Source: Lentinula raphanica
Lineage: Eukaryota; Basidiomycota; Agaricomycetes; Agaricales; Omphalotaceae
Assembly: GCA_027919835.1 (NCBI GenBank)
Contig: JANVFP010000009.1
Coordinates: 1,364,001-1,428,000 of the forward strand
DNA length: 64,000 bases
Direction of reading: 5' to 3'
Below the pieces are notes generated by a model. It was not told the origin of the DNA, did no database searches, and saw nothing but the letters and a program-made list of their open reading frames with translations. Position numbers and translations under genes: made by a program. This document shows positions 22,665 to 32,211 of the stretch, piece by piece. Position 1 is the first letter of the stretch, and the number at the start of each line of letters is the position of its first letter.

Positions 22665-24419
22665 ATGGATCGCACTCAACGAACACTACGGGCTCAAACT
22701 CGTGCTGCTCGTCGTCCTCGTACCCCTTCTCCCATTCGGGATGAAGAAAATCCTTTTGTCGCAAATGCTCAGGCTTTGACGGCTTTCAACGAATCTATCT
22801 CTGCAGTTGGTAACCGGAGACCGCGCATTTCTGCGTTCGGTCCCGCTCCTGTTCCTCTTCCGACGGTTACTACTGAAAACGTTCGCGGTGTTTCGGAATC
22901 TACGGAGTATGTCTATCAGACTGCTATTCTGCCTAGTGGTGAACACGTTCGTGTATTAACTCCGAAAGCTAAACGGGTTATCGAAGGTGAACCTGTTCCT
23001 CCACTACAACCACCTCCTACTCCGTCTCGTGCAGCTGCTAGACCTACCCAAGTTCCTTCTCTACCGGGACATTCGCAAGGTAGTCATCATTCCAGGGATC
23101 CGGAACCTCGACGTGATCCTCCGTCGGATCCGCCGGGTTTTCCGCCAGGTTTTCCTGGTGATGAACCGGACGATGAAGGACCTCCCGATGGCCCGAGACG
23201 TGATCCTCCTGAAGGTCCACCAGATGATGGTCCACCTGATGATGGTCCTCCTGAGGGTCCTCCCGGAGGCCCTGGCGACGATCGAGATCCTCCTGACCCA
23301 CCTCCTAATCCACCTCCGTCGGTTCGAAGTCGCTCTTCGAGCTCTTCTCGTTCGTCAGATAACTTGGCTCTTAATGCCTTGATGTCCTTCAACGACACTC
23401 TTGCGGATTTCACATCGGCCTTACGTCCGAAGGAGTCGGAATCGGACTCTGGAAAGACGAAGGTCAAAGACCCTGAACCATTTGATGGTTCTAACCCCCG
23501 AAAACTCAAATCTTTCCTGGTATCTTTGTCTTTGGTATTCATTGATCGTCCGAACTATTTCACTGATCAGCGGAAAATCAATTACGCCTTGTCATACTTG
23601 ACCGGCGCTGCTCGTGAATGGTTTGAACCGGACATCTTGGATCCAAATGTCGAAGCTCTACCTGCTTGGACCACGTCATACGCTGCTTTAGTCCAGGAGC
23701 TGCAGGAAAACTTTGGTTTGTACGATGCGCAGGGTGAGTCCGAAGACAAACTCGGAACCCTTCGGATGCGCAACGACGATAAGGTCGGAGCGTACAATAT
23801 CAAGTTTAACACTCTGGCTGCTGCCTCCGGTTGGGATGTGAACGCTCTCCGATGGGCGTATCAGAAAGGACTAGCACCCCGACTCAAGGACGAAATTGCT
23901 CGTATGCCGGAACCTCGGACTCTTTCCGAATATCGGAGAGAAGTGTTACGGTTGGATAACCGTTACTGGCGCAGAGAAGAAGAGAAGAAGCGGGAAAGTC
24001 ATCGGTTTTCGGAGCCTTCGGACCAAAAGAAAGGAAAGAAGGATGGCAAGAAACCGGTACCGTTTAACTCCTCTCAGAACTCTGGTGCTAATCCGTCCTC
24101 TTCGTCCTCTGGTTCGAACTTTAACAATCAAAAGAAGTTCGGTAATTCCAACAACAACAAAGGCAACTCTGGCAACAAGTTTCCGAAGAAATCGATCGCA
24201 GACAACCTCGGCTCCGACGGCAAGCTTACTCCTGCGGAACGGGAACGTCGTAAGAAGTTTAATCTCTGTCTTTTCTGCGGACAAGGTGGTCATGTCCTTA
24301 AGGACTGTCCCCGGAAGAAGTCCAAAGAAAATGCTGCTAAAGGCAGAGCTGGCGTTCTCGAGGATGTAGCTGAAGAAGAAGAGATTCCGGACTCTCCGTC
24401 GGAGGAACCGGAAAAATAG
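22665..24419 (+). CDS. Retrotransposon B Gag
   Basis: This 584-residue protein begins MDRTQRTLRAQTRAARRPRT. Residues ~130-220 are a proline/aspartate/glycine-rich low-complexity region (DGPPDDGPPEGPPGG). Residues ~265-430 are the Ty3-type capsid, with DPEPFDGSNPRKLKSFL, ALSYLTGAAREWFEP and LGTLRMRNDDKVGAYNIKFN. A basic, asparagine- and serine-rich stretch leads to a CCHC zinc knuckle, CLFCGQGGHVLKDC, near residue 545. The last residues are acidic (EEEEIPDSPSEEPEK). It packages the element RNA into virus-like particles. The TAG stop follows a run of five A residues and the pol frame is open across it in the -1 frame, which suggests Pol is made by frameshifting. Confidence 0.92.
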   Translation: MDRTQRTLRAQTRAARRPRTPSPIRDEENPFVANAQALTAFNESISAVGNRRPRISAFGPAPVPLPTVTTENVRGVSESTEYVYQTAILPSGEHVRVLTPKAKRVIEGEPVPPLQPPPTPSRAAARPTQVPSLPGHSQGSHHSRDPEPRRDPPSDPPGFPPGFPGDEPDDEGPPDGPRRDPPEGPPDDGPPDDGPPEGPPGGPGDDRDPPDPPPNPPPSVRSRSSSSSRSSDNLALNALMSFNDTLADFTSALRPKESESDSGKTKVKDPEPFDGSNPRKLKSFLVSLSLVFIDRPNYFTDQRKINYALSYLTGAAREWFEPDILDPNVEALPAWTTSYAALVQELQENFGLYDAQGESEDKLGTLRMRNDDKVGAYNIKFNTLAAASGWDVNALRWAYQKGLAPRLKDEIARMPEPRTLSEYRREVLRLDNRYWRREEEKKRESHRFSEPSDQKKGKKDGKKPVPFNSSQNSGANPSSSSSGSNFNNQKKFGNSNNNKGNSGNKFPKKSIADNLGSDGKLTPAERERRKKFNLCLFCGQGGHVLKDCPRKKSKENAAKGRAGVLEDVAEEEEIPDSPSEEPEK

Positions 24420-24754
24420 TCCGCAACTCCTGTCCCTCCGCACGAAGCAGGAGTTGCGTTGACCTGGTTCGTGCTCTACCAGAGGTGCTAACTCTCAACG
24501 CGTCCGCTCTTTCTAATCTCGAGAAATCTTTCATCATACCTCTGTCTGCCAAAATTTCTACTATTACTTCTGATTACATTTCCATCTCTTTTGATTCTTT
24601 ACTTGATTCCGGTTCTACTGATTGTTTTATTGATACTTCATTTGTTCGCCAAAAAGAATTCCGACAAAACCTATCCTTACTCCGATCAATCTCCGATTAT
24701 TTGATGGTTCACTTTCTCCGACTCCGATCTCGGAATACGTTTCGTTATCGGTAG
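24416..24754 (+). CDS. Retrotransposon B Pol, protease segment (-1 frame relative to gag)
   Basis: The frame is open from before the gag stop, reading VRNSCPSARSRSCVDL then SNLEKSFIIPLSAK. It carries the aspartic protease core LLDSGSTDCFIDTSFV. It then runs into YLMVHFLRLRSRNT and stops at 24754. The expected protease continuation (LRLFDGSLSPTPISEYVSLS) is in the next frame from about 24670. The shift falls near CAAAAAGAATTCC at ~24650-24665. In a copy with near-identical LTRs this is either a fresh single-base indel or a second frameshift site. Confidence 0.7.
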   Translation: MVRNSCPSARSRSCVDLVRALPEVLTLNASALSNLEKSFIIPLSAKISTITSDYISISFDSLLDSGSTDCFIDTSFVRQKEFRQNLSLLRSISDYLMVHFLRLRSRNTFRYR

Positions 24755-24801
24755 TTTTTCCTTCAAACGAGCAACTACCTCTGGACTTTTATGTCACACC
24801 T

Positions 24802-27800
24802 TTGGATTCTTCTTGTAAAGCAGTTTTAGGATATAGTTTTCTCTCCCGCTGCAATCCGTCGATTGACTGGGTAGCGAAAACAATTACAATCCGAACCACT
24901 GATCAAGTTTTATCACAGACGTCTTCTTCTGAGATACCCTCCGACGGATCGGAGGACTCAGAGAATCTTGATCCGACTCGATACCCTCGGTCACCTCCAG
25001 ATGATCCTCTTCCTACAAGAGCTGGTCGATCTGCCTTCACCTCCCGTTCTCGTTTGAAACCTCGTCCTCTTTCGGACAAATTTCCTTTCGAACCATTGTA
25101 TACTTATCCCTCCGTTGTTCAGATGGCTTCAAAATTGGAATACTCCGGAGTCGATATAGCCTTGGTCGGTGCTACGGTTTTTCATCATGCCTGCAAGATG
25201 TCTGGTATGGAACCCCTTCTACTCTACGCTGTACACTCCGAAGTAGCGGCTAGAGCCTCTCAACCAGCACCGCCGACGGCGACGTCGGACTCTAAATCTC
25301 CTCCTATTCCTAAAGCTTATCGGGATTTCGCTGATGTCTTCGACGAAGTCGAGTCAGAAGTGCTCCCAGAACATAGGTCTTACGACCTGAAGATTGATCT
25401 GGAGGAAGGTGCGGAACCTCCGATCGGAAGGATTTACCCTCTCTCCCCTCGTGAGCTGGAAGCTCTACGAGAATTCATCGACAAACAGTTGGTTAGCGGA
25501 GCTATTCGTCCTTCGACTTCTCCTCACGGAGCTCCTGTTCTCTTCGTTCCGAAGAAGGATGGCTCTCTCCGACTCTGCGTCGACTTCCGAGGACTAAACC
25601 GCATCACCAAAAAAGATCGGTATCCTCTCCCACTCATTTCCGATTTACTTGACGCCCCGAAGAAAGCGAAAATCTATACGAAGTTGGATCTCGCTCATGC
25701 TTATCATCTCGTTCGGATCGCCGACGGAGACGAATGGAAGACCACGTTCCGAACCCGATATGGTTCTTTTGAATGGCTGGTCATGCCGTTTGGTCTCACC
25801 AATGCTCCTGCTGCGTTTCAACGTTTCGTCAATGATATCTTTGCTGACTTACTCGATGTCTGTGTTATAGTCTATCTTGACGATATTCTCATCTACTCCG
25901 ACGATCCGACGGCGCATGAGGAGCATGTCAAAGAGGTTCTTCGACGTCTTCGCAAACACAAACTTTTCTGCAATCCGGCGAAATGTGAATTCGGAATTGA
26001 TACGGTTGAATATCTTGGGTATATTCTCTCCCCCGACGGACTTTCCATGGCCGAGGACAAAATCAAGGCTATTATCGATTGGCCCACGCCAAGGAAGGTT
26101 AAGGACATTCAGTCCTTCCTAGGTTTTGCGAATTTCTATCGTCGTTTTATTCACAATTACAGTGATATCGTCGTTCCGATGAACCGACTCACTCGGAAAG
26201 ATACTCCATGGGTGTGGACTTCGGAATGTCAAGATTCCTTCGATACGCTTAAGCACGCTTTCACTCATGCCCCTATTCTTTCTCATTGGGAACCTGATAA
26301 ACCTCTTATTGTCGAAACAGATGCGTCGGATTATGCTCTAGCAGCTATCCTATCCATCGTCGGCGCCGATGGAGAAATTCATCTGGTGGCCTTCCTTTCT
26401 CGCACTTTCCATTCTGCCGAATTGAACTATGACACTCATGACAAGGAATTGCTAGCTATCTTCGAAGCTTTTAAAGCTTGGCGGCATTACCTTGAAGGTT
26501 CGGGCACTCCGATCGACGTCGTTACGGACCACAAGAATCTGGAGTACTTCTCCACTACGAAGATTCTTACCCGACGGCAGGTCCGATGGTCCGAATACCT
26601 TCATCAGTTCAACTTCGTTATCCGTTTCCGTCCTGGAAAACTCGGTGCGAAACCTGACGCTATGACTAGACGATGGGACGTCTATCCCAAAGAGGGGGAT
26701 ATCGGCTACGCGCAAGTTAATCCTCACAATTTTAGACCCATATTCACTAATGATCAACTCACTACATCACTTCGTGCTACCTTCCTTGAAGGTCCTGTTC
26801 TTCGAGCGTCGGTTGTTATGGACTTTGAAGCAGTTCATCAATCGATCCGAGAACACTATTCCTCCGACGGCGAAGCGATGGCGGGATTGAAGTTGGTCGA
26901 TGATCCTTCTAACCTCCGATGGACTATGGGTTTAGATGGTCTCTTGCGTCTGGATGGTCGAATCTACGTTCCGAACTTCGGAGATCTCAGGTTGCAGATC
27001 CTCCGATTCTTTCATGATCATCCTCTGTCTGGCCACTTTGGTCAGAATCGGACTCTCGAAGCTGTACGTCGTCAATATACCTGGCCAAAGGTACGAGAAT
27101 TCGTTAAGGACTATGTTTCGTCTTGTACGATTTGCGGTCGGAATAAACCCCGTCGGCATCGTCCCTACGGACTTCTCAAACCTCTCCCTGTGCCTTCTCG
27201 TCCTTGGGATTCAATCTCAATGGATTTCATCGAACAACTTCCTGACTCCGACGGCTACACCGCTATCTTGGTCGTAGTCGACCGTGCTTCCAAACAAGCT
27301 ATTTTTATTGCCTGTGACGACAAAATCACCTCCGAACAATTGGCGCAACTTTTCGTTATTCATGTCTTCTCTAAACACGGTGTTCCGAATCATGTTACCT
27401 CCGACCGAGGATCGGAATTCGTTTCGGCGTTTTTCCGAGCTTTAGGTCAAGCTTTGTCGATGGAATTACACTATACGTCTGGTTATCATCCGGAAGCTGA
27501 TGGTCAAACCGAACGAGTAAACCAAACTCTGGAGCAGTACATCCGGATCTATTGTTCTTATCAACAGGACGACTGGTCATCCCTTCTTCCGATTGCGGAA
27601 TTTGCTTATAACAACGCTCCTAACGCTTCTACTGGTCTTACTCCGTTCTTTGCTAACAAAGGCTACCATCCGAACATCACAGTCCGACCGGAGATTGATA
27701 TTCGCTCCGACTTAGCCAAGGATTTCGTTGTTAATCTTGATGAGCTTCATACTTTTCTACGTGATGAAATCACTAATGCTCAAAAGAAATACAAGGAACA

Positions 27801-28293
27801 GGCTGATCAAAAACGAATTTCTCCGCCGGAGTTCTCCGTCGGATCGGAAGTCTTCGTTCTAGCAAAATACATTAGATCCACTCGACCTACAGCGAAGTTT
27901 GCAGAGAAGTATCTTGGACCTTTCACGGTTCTTGAGAAGATCGGCTCTCTCTCATACAAGATACAACTCCCCGATTATCTTCGTCGCATTCATCCTGTCT
28001 TCCATGTCTCACAACTCGAACCCTCCTATCCGAATCCGATTCCGAATCGGACCCAAACACCTCCACCTCCGATCGAGGTTGAAGGTGAAGTTGAGTACCT
28101 CGTTGCTGAAGTACTTGATTCAAAGCTGGACCGTCGGTTCAAACGTTGTCCCCTCCGGTACTTCGTTAGATGGTCTGGTTATGAAGGTACCGATGAGGAG
28201 TTCTCTTGGGTTGCTGCAGACGACATTCATGCCGACGAACTCATTCCGGCTTTCCACCTCCGATATCCAGACAAACCCGGACCTTTGACTTAG
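24802..28293 (+). CDS. Retrotransposon B Pol: RT, RNase H, integrase, chromodomain
   Basis: The frame is open from ~24670, with the first ATG at 24802 (MDSSCKAVLGYSFLSRCNPS). Domains in order: end of protease; RT with VPKKDGSLRLCVDFRGLN, WLVMPFGLTNAPAAFQ and catalytic YLDD in VIVYLDDILIYS; RNase H with IVETDASDYALAAILS and VVTDHKNLEYF; integrase HHCC zinc finger (H..H in HDHPLSGHFGQNR, CTICGRNK); DDE core with SISMDFIEQLPDSDG, VTSDRGSEFVS and HPEADGQTERVNQTLE. A C-terminal chromodomain reads EYLVAEVLDSKLDRRF and YFVRWSGYEGTDEEFSW. That makes it a chromovirus, whose integrase may be guided to modified chromatin. All catalytic residues I can place are present. The stop is at 28291-28293. Confidence 0.95.
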   Translation: MDSSCKAVLGYSFLSRCNPSIDWVAKTITIRTTDQVLSQTSSSEIPSDGSEDSENLDPTRYPRSPPDDPLPTRAGRSAFTSRSRLKPRPLSDKFPFEPLYTYPSVVQMASKLEYSGVDIALVGATVFHHACKMSGMEPLLLYAVHSEVAARASQPAPPTATSDSKSPPIPKAYRDFADVFDEVESEVLPEHRSYDLKIDLEEGAEPPIGRIYPLSPRELEALREFIDKQLVSGAIRPSTSPHGAPVLFVPKKDGSLRLCVDFRGLNRITKKDRYPLPLISDLLDAPKKAKIYTKLDLAHAYHLVRIADGDEWKTTFRTRYGSFEWLVMPFGLTNAPAAFQRFVNDIFADLLDVCVIVYLDDILIYSDDPTAHEEHVKEVLRRLRKHKLFCNPAKCEFGIDTVEYLGYILSPDGLSMAEDKIKAIIDWPTPRKVKDIQSFLGFANFYRRFIHNYSDIVVPMNRLTRKDTPWVWTSECQDSFDTLKHAFTHAPILSHWEPDKPLIVETDASDYALAAILSIVGADGEIHLVAFLSRTFHSAELNYDTHDKELLAIFEAFKAWRHYLEGSGTPIDVVTDHKNLEYFSTTKILTRRQVRWSEYLHQFNFVIRFRPGKLGAKPDAMTRRWDVYPKEGDIGYAQVNPHNFRPIFTNDQLTTSLRATFLEGPVLRASVVMDFEAVHQSIREHYSSDGEAMAGLKLVDDPSNLRWTMGLDGLLRLDGRIYVPNFGDLRLQILRFFHDHPLSGHFGQNRTLEAVRRQYTWPKVREFVKDYVSSCTICGRNKPRRHRPYGLLKPLPVPSRPWDSISMDFIEQLPDSDGYTAILVVVDRASKQAIFIACDDKITSEQLAQLFVIHVFSKHGVPNHVTSDRGSEFVSAFFRALGQALSMELHYTSGYHPEADGQTERVNQTLEQYIRIYCSYQQDDWSSLLPIAEFAYNNAPNASTGLTPFFANKGYHPNITVRPEIDIRSDLAKDFVVNLDELHTFLRDEITNAQKKYKEQADQKRISPPEFSVGSEVFVLAKYIRSTRPTAKFAEKYLGPFTVLEKIGSLSYKIQLPDYLRRIHPVFHVSQLEPSYPNPIPNRTQTPPPPIEVEGEVEYLVAEVLDSKLDRRFKRCPLRYFVRWSGYEGTDEEFSWVAADDIHADELIPAFHLRYPDKPGPLT

Positions 28294-28623
28294 CTATGTG
28301 TTCATTTTATATCATTGATTTTACTTCTGTTTTCATTGTTGTACTAACACTACACTTCGGTGTATTTTATTCAACACTCTCGGTATTTATACTGATTGAG
28401 TATAAACGCGATGATAGCAAATTGAGCGTTTATATTTTTTTCTTAAATTTTTCTAAGTCAAATCCGACGGATTTCCGTCGGACTTATCGTTGTTTTATTT
28501 ACTATAGTTACTTTACTATGTTTCTTTCAGTTGGACTTCACAATTAACAAACTTTAGTATATACAAATTGGACTTCAAGAAAAAACCAAGAAATTTATAT
28601 ACAATAAGTATTATTACAAGTTC

Positions 28624-29862
28624 TTACTCCTCTTCCTCCTCCGAGTCCGATCCCTTCGGCGCTTCCTTGGTTCCCTCCTGTTGTTCCTCTTCATCTTCCT
28701 CTACTCCCAAGGCTTTCTTCATCAAGTAAACGAGAGTTCCTTCGAGGTTTGAAAACCTCCTCTCGATCGCCTGTAGGCGTCCGTCGGTGTTGGATGCGGA
28801 GTCTCGGACCAACTCCAAGATTTCATGTTGGCCTTGGACGATGTCGACGAAACCCTCCTTGAGGGCTTGGATATCCACCTCCAAGTTATTCAACCTGGAG
28901 GCGGTGTCGGTTTCCTTTCGGCGAGATGCCGGAGCTTTGGCCTTTCGAGGTTTCGACTTTCGAGTCGGAGCGACGGCGGCGATGGAACCGGACCACGTAC
29001 ACTGCTGCTTATTGTCGTGGCAGGGCTGGCAAGCAGTGGCGTTTTTCCTCTTCTTCTGAGGAACACACTGTTCCGCTCGTTCGAGCCGGATACACCTCTC
29101 GCATGCTCCTCGTTCCTCCGGCGATTCTTCTCCGCTGGGGTGCGGCTCGTCGTCCGAGCTGTCGTCCTCTCCGTCGTCTCCTCCCGGATATTCGTCGTCA
29201 CTGGGATCTCCACCAGTTCCGACGTTCTGTCTTCAAGTTAGGAAAAGGCATTGAAGAAAAAGATCAGTAACTTACCACAAAAGGAACAAATGGAAACTCG
29301 GGTACATACCTTATACGAGAGGGTCCCGCTTCTGGAATGGCCTCTGTCGGCGATGCTCGGGTAGAGGCGTTCTATAAGGCAATTTAGTGTTATCAGAGGA
29401 AAAGGAGCTGTTACTCACCGAGGTCCTCGAGAACCGACGAAGTCGAGCAGCTCGAAGCTGCTCCGACGACGGTCCCTGACCGGAGTCAGCGACTTTGGTC
29501 CTTTTGGCCTTCCCGGCCTTCTCCTCCTCTGCCTTCCTCTTCTTTCCCTCTTTAACCTTCCGGCGGCGTTCCGCCTCTGCTTGTTCCTCCGCCTCACGTT
29601 GGAGCTTCTCCTCCTCCGCTCGGCGTGCTGCTTCTTCTTCCTCCTTTTTCTTTTCCTCCGCTTCCTCCTCCTCACGTCGGCGTTGGTTTTCCTCCCTCCG
29701 CCGCTGCATTTCTTGCAGGGCCGCCTCCTCCTCCTCGGCCTCTCGTCGTCGTCGTTCGGCGGGCGTTTCAGTAGTTGGCTGGAGGAATATCCGAAGTTCT
29801 TCCTCCCTGCCGACGGCGGTGGTGGTGGTGATGGTACTGATGTTTGGGCGAGGGCGCGACAT
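28624..29862 (-). CDS. Antisense accessory gene of retrotransposon B: Zn2Cys6-like, coiled-coil protein
   Basis: Three exons join in frame: 29862-29419, 29371-29310 and 29230-28624. The introns are 47 bp (GTGAGT..TATAG) and 79 bp (GTATGT..TGAAG), giving 1113 nt and 370 residues. Residues ~35-125 are a highly charged coiled coil (ERRRREAEEEEAALQEMQRR). Near residue 220 a cysteine cluster reads CERCIRLERAEQC and then CQPCHDNKQQC, spacing C-x2-C-x8-C-x11-C-x2-C-x6-C. That is close to the fungal Zn2Cys6 pattern C-x2-C-x6-C-x5-12-C-x2-C-x6-8-C. A basic patch (RKSKPRKAKAPASRRK) follows, then a second leucine-rich coiled coil (NNLEVDIQALKEGFVDIVQG) and a glutamate-rich end. It lies between pol and the 3' LTR and is transcribed towards pol. 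Clean introns and an unbroken frame argue for function. Function is unknown; a DNA-binding regulator is inferred. Confidence 0.8.
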
Positions 29863-30114
29863 GACGTAAGAGGGAAATTTTGGCTAAGTCCCTTATTCAC
29901 CTTCGGCTTTTATACCTTTGGATCGGCGCACGGACCATGCTACTTTAGGGCCGGTCGATTCGCGTTTAGTTTTGAGACCACCATCAAAACGTTTTTCCAA
30001 ATCGGGCACCCCGATTCCATCGTTCTAGAATCGGACCGACGGAGTCATGTGATCGGATCAACCTAGTCATCTGATCGTGGTGATGATGTCATCGGCTTTC
30101 GAGGGCTCAAGCCT

Positions 30115-30124
30115 AAGAGGGGGA
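30115..30124 (+). other. Polypurine tract of retrotransposon B
   Basis: AAGAGGGGGA lies 4 bp before the 3' LTR, the expected position of the plus-strand priming site. Confidence 0.7.
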
Positions 30125-30127
30125 TAC

Positions 30128-30714
30128 TGTTACGACCATAATCCTCGGAGCTCCGTCGGAGCTTCACTCGGCGATTGGACTTAGAGATTTCCTGAATCTC
30201 TCTAGTTATGCCTAGCAGTGTCCGCCTTGTCCCTCTTTCCGATTCCGTCGGCGCATCGGTCTGGTCTTATACTTGATTATGATCTTATTGTTTTATTCTC
30301 TGACAGCTCAGCTGACCTTTATATTGATTTATTTTACAATAGCTTATTGTCTTTCTCACCTCCGATGCTGTAGTACCGAGATGTGTATCGTCTTATTGTA
30401 CTTTAGATTAGACTGACTATCCGTACAGTATATAAGGAGCCTGTACATACTTACATACCTCAGTTTTAATATCAACTTGGATTACCTCGTTAACGTTAAC
30501 ACTCCCCTCTGTGCTCTCGGTGTCGTCTTGATCGTTGATCATCGCCGACTCCGAACCTCCGTCGGACTTCGTACACGTTGTACTCGTCCTCCTCTGCTCT
30601 CTTGGTTGAACACGGTAACGTGGCGAGGGTGTTGCTCAATAACAACACCAACGTTCAACAATCCTCTGTGTCTCTGATCGGAGCTCCGACTCCGTCGGTG
30701 GCACGGTCCTAACA
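30128..30714 (+). repeat. 3' LTR of retrotransposon B
   Basis: 587 bp, one visible difference from the 5' LTR. The right flank GAAAT is the target duplication. Confidence 0.95.
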
Positions 30715-30719
30715 GAAAT

Positions 30720-32211
30720 CCAATAAGATTCAGAGATAGAGGAAAGGCCAAGTCCTTATCCAACGGATACTTATACTCCAGGAAATCCACGGAACTGGCA
30801 AAGAGACCTTCCGTACCCTCTATCGGACCCTCTCCGCTGACAACAGGAGGTAACTGTGCAATATCATTGATACCCAGAGTTTCGAAGTACTCCCTCAGGG
30901 GCTGTAAATGCTGAACTTTCGAGTAGGGAAGCCAAGTTTTATCCCCCGACTTCCAGAGGAGCAAGAACATTGCATCAGACTTGAACCCTTTGTGAGCAAG
31001 AATCTTGTCAACCTGCCATTCCTCACTGTCAATCCCGACGACTTGTTCATAGGAATGACCAGGAAAAAGTTGATCGTCGTTCGGAATGTGGATCCGCAGA
31101 AGAGAGGAGTGAAAAACATCATGAACACCGCGTTTCTTGAGGTCCGCGGGTAGATCCAGTTTACAGGAGGTCTCACAAGGATAGCGGTGATTTTGAAAGG
31201 ACCGATGAACTTCGGGATAAGTTTCTGAGCAAGTCCTTTAGGAAAAGATATGTTCGCCGTAGATACGTATGCAAGGTCACCCTCTTTGAAAGGCGATGCG
31301 ATTCGATGGCGGTTCTCATTCCGGGTCTGTTTCACGCGATGAGTGAGGAGACTGTCATGAGCAGACACAAGAGCAAGTTTCATGTTATTGGCAAACGTAG
31401 TGACACCAGGAAACTCAGAGGAGGATGGATCGTTCCAGATGAATGAACGAGGCAGTCTACCTGAGTTTAGAAAGAAGGGAGAATATCCCGTCGTTTCCAA
31501 GCGAGCGATATTCAGAGCAAACTCCACAGCAGGAAGTTTCAATACCCAATCATGTTGCAAGGTACTAACACACTGGCGGAGCATCTGTGTTATGGTACGA
31601 TTAGCGCGTTCAGTTAATCCATCTGTCTGAGGATGATAAGAACTCAACATGCGCAATCGAGTACCAATCAGGCCATGCAAATGTGACCAGAATCGAGAGG
31701 TGAACAGTGAATCTCTGTCACTCACAATTATCCTAGGTAAGCCATGCAGACGATGGACTTCCAAAAACACGAGTTCAGCCACGTCCTTAGCACCGTAGTC
31801 AGTTCGGCCTGCGACGAGATGCACCATACCTGTGAGATGGTCAACAATCGTTGCAATGGAGTCAAAGGAGCCATGTCGATTCTTACTGAGAGGGAGAGGC
31901 CCCACAAAGTCAATACCAATGACCTCCCATGGTTCCTGAGGCACTGGTAAGCTCTTCAAAAGCCCATAAGGCTTGTGGTTAGACAATTTTGATGCGGCGC
32001 ATGTCACGCACGACTCACAGAACTTGTGTACATCAGTTGCCATGGAACGCCACCATACGTGGTCTCTGAGGTAGGCCAAAGTCTTCCTACTTCCAAGATG
32101 AGCCAAAACAGAATGAGCTTCATCAATCACTAGCTCGTGGATGCTCCGCCCGTTCACCAGAAAGCGTGGTACACAGAGGAGTCTACGTCCGTCAAGGTTG
32201 ATAAAAATTCA
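30720..32211 (-). pseudogene. Retrotransposon A: integrase and chromodomain-like region of Pol
   Basis: On the minus strand the frame reads VNGRSIHELVIDEAHSVLAH, with the HHCC finger (H..H here, then CESCVTC). Next come EVIGIDFVGPLPLS, IIVSDRDSLFTSRFW and HPQTDGLTERANRTITQ, which are the three acidic positions of the DDE core. Beyond KFIGPFKITAIL the frame shifts near 31170. In the next frame it continues DLPADLKKRGVHDVFHSSLL and SEEWQVDKILAHKGFKSDA, then FLLLWKSGDKTWLPYSKVQH, which resembles a chromodomain. It ends at LNLIGF, where element B has inserted. A TGA at 32209-32211 separates it from the upstream Pol segment. Confidence 0.85.

Larger units (their letters stand above)
22027..30714 (+). 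mobile_element. LTR retrotransposon B (Ty3/gypsy chromovirus), young, near complete
   Basis: 587-bp LTRs at 22027-22613 and 30128-30714 begin TGTTACG and end CTAACA. I see a single difference between them (T at ~22418, C at ~30519). Flanks carry the 5-bp duplication GAAAT (22022-22026 and 30715-30719). Inside on the plus strand are gag, protease, RT, RNase H, integrase and a chromodomain. Between pol and the 3' LTR lies a three-exon gene on the opposite strand. A polypurine tract AAGAGGGGGA (30115-30124) sits just before the 3' LTR. Near-identical LTRs imply recent insertion. The only visible coding fault is a frame change in the protease region. Confidence 0.95.

Noticed and set aside
23044..23542. 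Aspartate/glycine-rich minus-strand frames
   Set aside because: They are opposite-strand shadows of the proline-rich part of gag.
29495..30066. Serine- and leucine-rich plus-strand frames
   Set aside because: They are shadows of the charged coiled-coil exon of the antisense gene; composition is the complement of GAG/AAG codons.
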